From Odontesthes bonariensis (lineage: Eukaryota > Chordata > Actinopteri > Atheriniformes > Atherinopsidae), in contig NC_134515.1 of NCBI RefSeq assembly GCF_027942865.1, positions 9,601,339 to 9,665,338 on the forward strand: 64,000 nucleotides of DNA. The letters are read 5' to 3'. This document shows, one piece after another, positions 60,988 through 64,000 of this stretch. How positions within the stretch are numbered: position 1 is the first letter of the stretch; every line of letters starts with the position of its first letter. Made by a program: the position numbers and the translations under genes. The notes beneath the pieces were generated by a model that saw only the letters and a program-made list of their open reading frames with translations, did not search any database and had not been told where the DNA came from.

Positions 60988-63900
60988 TCATACTCTCTCC
61001 AACGCCTCCAACATGATGATGCTGTTTCCTCTGATGACCTTTGAAAGAAAACCACAAAGATCGGGTCCATTCAGGTGCAAATCGACACAAAATTAAAGTT
61101 TATCAGTATCATCGGTTACAGTATTTAACATGACGTTAATCTAAAAACAATCCAAATACTAGTGTTTTTCTGTGGAAATCCAAATGTTTCTTATTGTCAA
61201 TAAAAAGAATTTAAAGGGCAAAAATGATCACAAAGTCATTTAATCAAAAGTCAAAAGGCCATTTATTGACCAAATATTTTGTTGTGCAACAAATGCTGAT
61301 TATAGACAGATGGTTAAAGTCTAAAGCTGATCTCTGAGATAAACACATGTACAGGTAAGAAACTGGCTTTCATTTGTGGTCTGACTTGTGCTGACCAATC
61401 CTGTCTAATGGATGTTTGGCAGCTCAGCGATGCAGAGAGCACCAGAGGCTGAAGCCATCAGCAAAATCTCAAAACCACCATTTTTCTTTTTCAAATTAAT
61501 TTGCATGAATCTTGGATTAGACAGTATTTACGTGGAAGGTTACTGGTTTTTAAATCAGAAACTAAACTCAGGATATACTTATTGTTCAGTTTAATCACAT
61601 TATTTTAAAGGCTCCTAGTTAAATTTTTTTTTTTTTTTAAATAGACAAATAACTAAATCAGATGCGGTGGTTTGGGCATCTGGGCATTGGGTCTCCTTTA
61701 ATGATTAACATTTTCATCCAGTTGTTTCAAGCTATTCATTGATAAACCAAAAGAGTAATTTTCTAAACCAGAAAAAGAACCAACTAATACAGGTCGGAAG
61801 TACAAGTTCAGCTCAGGTACTGACCACCATGCCGATGGTGTTCTGCTGTCCTCCGGGGCCCATCTCCAGAGAGTCGTCCACCACCAGGTTCATGAAGGGG
61901 TCAAAGCCTCGCAGGATGCCCTGCACGTGTCTGCCTCCGTTCAACTTCACTGGAGGACGGAAAAAAAGTCTGTGAGGAACTTTGCTTGTATGCAGTCGAG
62001 TAGAGCAAAGCCAATCAGTGTGTTTACATGCAGCTATGATGAACTCAAGCAGAACATATGATGGGACAACTATCCTCCCAGAATACAGACGCAGGAGGCG
62101 AATCGATTCATTGATCAGTCTGAGGCGATAAGTTTCCTTTCACATGATCAGCATCGGGCTTTTTCAGGTTGACCCGTTACACCATGCACCAAAACAATTG
62201 ATAAAACAATTCAGCTGGCAAATTGGTACCATAACGGGCTGTAAGCTGGACATCTTTCCAGCTCTGTACATCTTTGTAAGTTCTTTAAGTTTTACTTTTT
62301 GGTTTGTCTACTTTGTGGTTACTCTCTGCTCTTACCGGCTTCTTCTATAACCTCCCAGTGAAAATCGACATTATTATTTTATTTTATTTGTTTCTCTTTA
62401 TATTCTTTTATGTATTTTTAATGCTTCTTACACTCCCCGCTGCAATGCTTTTATTTTATGTAAAGCACTTTGAATTGTTTTGTACATGAAATGTGCTATA
62501 CAAATAAATTTGACTTTGACAAACTAGGGAGCATGCTCAGAGCACCTCAGCTCGTTTGAGTCCAGAACCTAAACAATAATTCAGCTCTCAAACTGCTTTA
62601 TCTGGCGAGTTTGTCTCACTTTGAAGAGTTTGATTTAGTACAATTTCAGTCGGACTAAAATGTTTACAAGAGTTTTAGAAATGCGGTTTTGGTCGAATTA
62701 ACAATTAAACCGTTTCTTTTGTTGTGTAAACATATTGAAGGAGTTGAAATGATCGGTAAATGAATCCTTATATCTACAGAAATCTTTAAAACATGCCAAA
62801 TACTTTACTCTTCTTGGCTTCTCAACAGATCATCTTGCACTTTCCTTTCTTACATTGTAGTAAATTCAACAATTGAGGATTACTTTGACATTTGATCAGA
62901 CAAAACATCTGATGACGTAATCTCTGAAAATGTGCAGGATCTATGGAACAATGTTGCTGTACGGACAAGCTATAAATTAATATTGAAAGTAGTAACTCAG
63001 CTCCTGTTTTAGTCACAGTTTCTGTGGTGTGGCACCATGAGAGCATCAACAAACCAATGTTCATGTAAAAAACGATCAGATTGTGTCTTAAAGTACAGGA
63101 TTTTCTGCTTTAATGTAAAATGTGACACTAAACTGAATATAACCATTTTAGGACAACGATAAAACAATTAATCTCAAAACCTGTGTTACCGGCTGCCCAA
63201 ATAAAAATAAATCCATTTTAATTATCACAGTTAGATAGATGGATTAATTAGAAATATCTAAAGCCCATGAATATGCTATTTATTTTTCTAAACAGCAGCA
63301 GGGAGGAAAAATTATGTTCGACATTTGATGTTGAGCTTTAAGAGATCTCATATGCCTGTGTTAAAGGTATTCAAAACCCTGAATATTAACTACTCAAATC
63401 TGGATTTATTTATTCTACAGAAGATAGATAGTTTATTCTACAAAAGAGTCTGTAAACCAATGTTTGTGATTTGTGAAACATTTATTCTATTTGTGAATAT
63501 GTGGAATAAAGAGCTACTTTAAAGCATTTGTGTAATGGAAAGGCACTTCTGTTAATTCTAAGACAAAAAAAAGAAACTGTTTTCAAGAAACTGCATTTGC
63601 TTTAGAATTTATGAATCCAGATTTGACTAGTTTAAGAGTTGTGGGTTTTGTACACAAACAGGTTTAAGGTGGTCTATCTGACATAAAAGCAGTGAAAAGG
63701 CCATTAAAAAAAAAGGATAAATTGAATTCGGGTTTTACAAAAAATAAGCTACGTTTTTAAGAATTCACATCTTCTGTCAAATAATTCAGTCAAGTCTAAA
63801 TGTTGTAGTTTTTTTTTTTTTTTTTTTAAACAGGACCTGATCTAAAGGGGTGAATATGCCCAAAAATAAGGTGAAATCGCCCTTTAAGCCGACTTCAGCG

Positions 63901-64000
63901 ACGTCTATTTATTCAATTTATAACAATAGTTTCAAATTAAGCTTTTAATCGGTGTTTTTACATCAGACTGAAGTCATACTCACATGAAAGTTTCTTGTCC
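60988..64000 (-). CDS. snrpg: Small nuclear ribonucleoprotein G, 3' part of gene
   Basis: This is the Sm-G core protein of the heptameric Sm ring on spliceosomal U1, U2, U4 and U5 snRNAs. Three exon parts are visible: 64000-63984 (partial, D-K-K-L-S), 61949-61825 and 61038-60988. Joined, they read [20 protein letters not shown], then [40 protein letters not shown] and ERV-stop, nearly identical to human SNRPG outside the [11 protein letters not shown] segment. Sm motif 1 ([19 protein letters not shown]) and motif 2 (IRGNSI) are both present. The N-terminal coding exon(s) lie beyond the right edge. The large second intron carries repeats. Confidence 0.95.
62015..62745. repeat. Dispersed DNA-transposon-like repeat, copy 2, with inserted L2 end
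   Basis: It starts near gtgtttacatgcagctatg and shares ordered blocks with 36410-36985 (gttacaccatg, actgctttatctg, cggactaa, ttggtcgaattaac). Between these blocks sits about 290 nt that ends in an L2-like tail and is absent from copy 1, so a LINE end appears to have inserted later. It lies in the snrpg intron that precedes exon 61949. Confidence 0.4.
62230..62520 (+). mobile_element. L2-like LINE 3' end
   Basis: A T-rich stretch leads to gtaaagcactttgaattgtt, then atgtgctatacaaataaatt and the short tandem end tgactttgac. This is the usual 3' end of L2/Maui-type fish LINEs. Only the tail and adjacent UTR are recognised. SINE 2 at 4 kb shares this tail. Confidence 0.65.

Overview
The window is vertebrate nuclear DNA and most likely comes from a teleost fish. 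It holds intron-rich genes with GT-AG splice sites that encode conserved vertebrate proteins. The introns and spacers carry typical teleost repeats: Tc1-like transposons, long-armed foldback MITEs bounded by TTAA, tRNA-derived SINEs, and L1-type and L2-type LINE pieces. All protein calls come from reading exon translations against remembered family sequences; no search was run.

Layout from left to right. 1-2.2 kb: spacer with one doubtful first exon on the minus strand. 2.2-20.1 kb: ap4b1 (minus), the beta subunit of the AP-4 coat, 13 coding exons, 802 aa. 21.2-29.6 kb: sephs2 (minus), a selenophosphate synthetase that is itself a selenoprotein. It has an in-frame TGA (Sec49) and a well-formed type II SECIS candidate in its 3' UTR. 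31.3-43.4 kb: ikbkg/NEMO (minus), 14 coding exons and 588 aa, clearly longer than the 419-aa human protein because of extra exons in the first coiled-coil region. 45.8-51.1 kb: tmed4 (plus), a p24 cargo receptor, five exons, 219 aa. 54.9-59.3 kb: plpbp (minus), the PLP homeostasis protein, eight exons, 294 aa. 61.0-64.0 kb: snrpg (minus), the 3' part of the small Sm-G protein gene, which continues past the right edge. In every gene the reading frame is conserved across each splice junction I placed.

The genes are housekeeping loci from unrelated pathways: AP-4 trafficking, selenium metabolism, NF-kB signalling, early secretory transport, vitamin B6 handling and splicing. They do not form a pathway cluster. 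ikbkg and tmed4 are head to head about 2.3 kb apart, and tmed4 and plpbp are tail to tail. The most informative signals are the complete selenoprotein read-out (Sec codon plus SECIS) in a multi-exon sephs2, the enlarged NEMO, and the record of nested transposons, especially a TTAA foldback MITE inside a Tc1-like element whose deleted sister copy lies 47 kb away. I saw no wholly new system.
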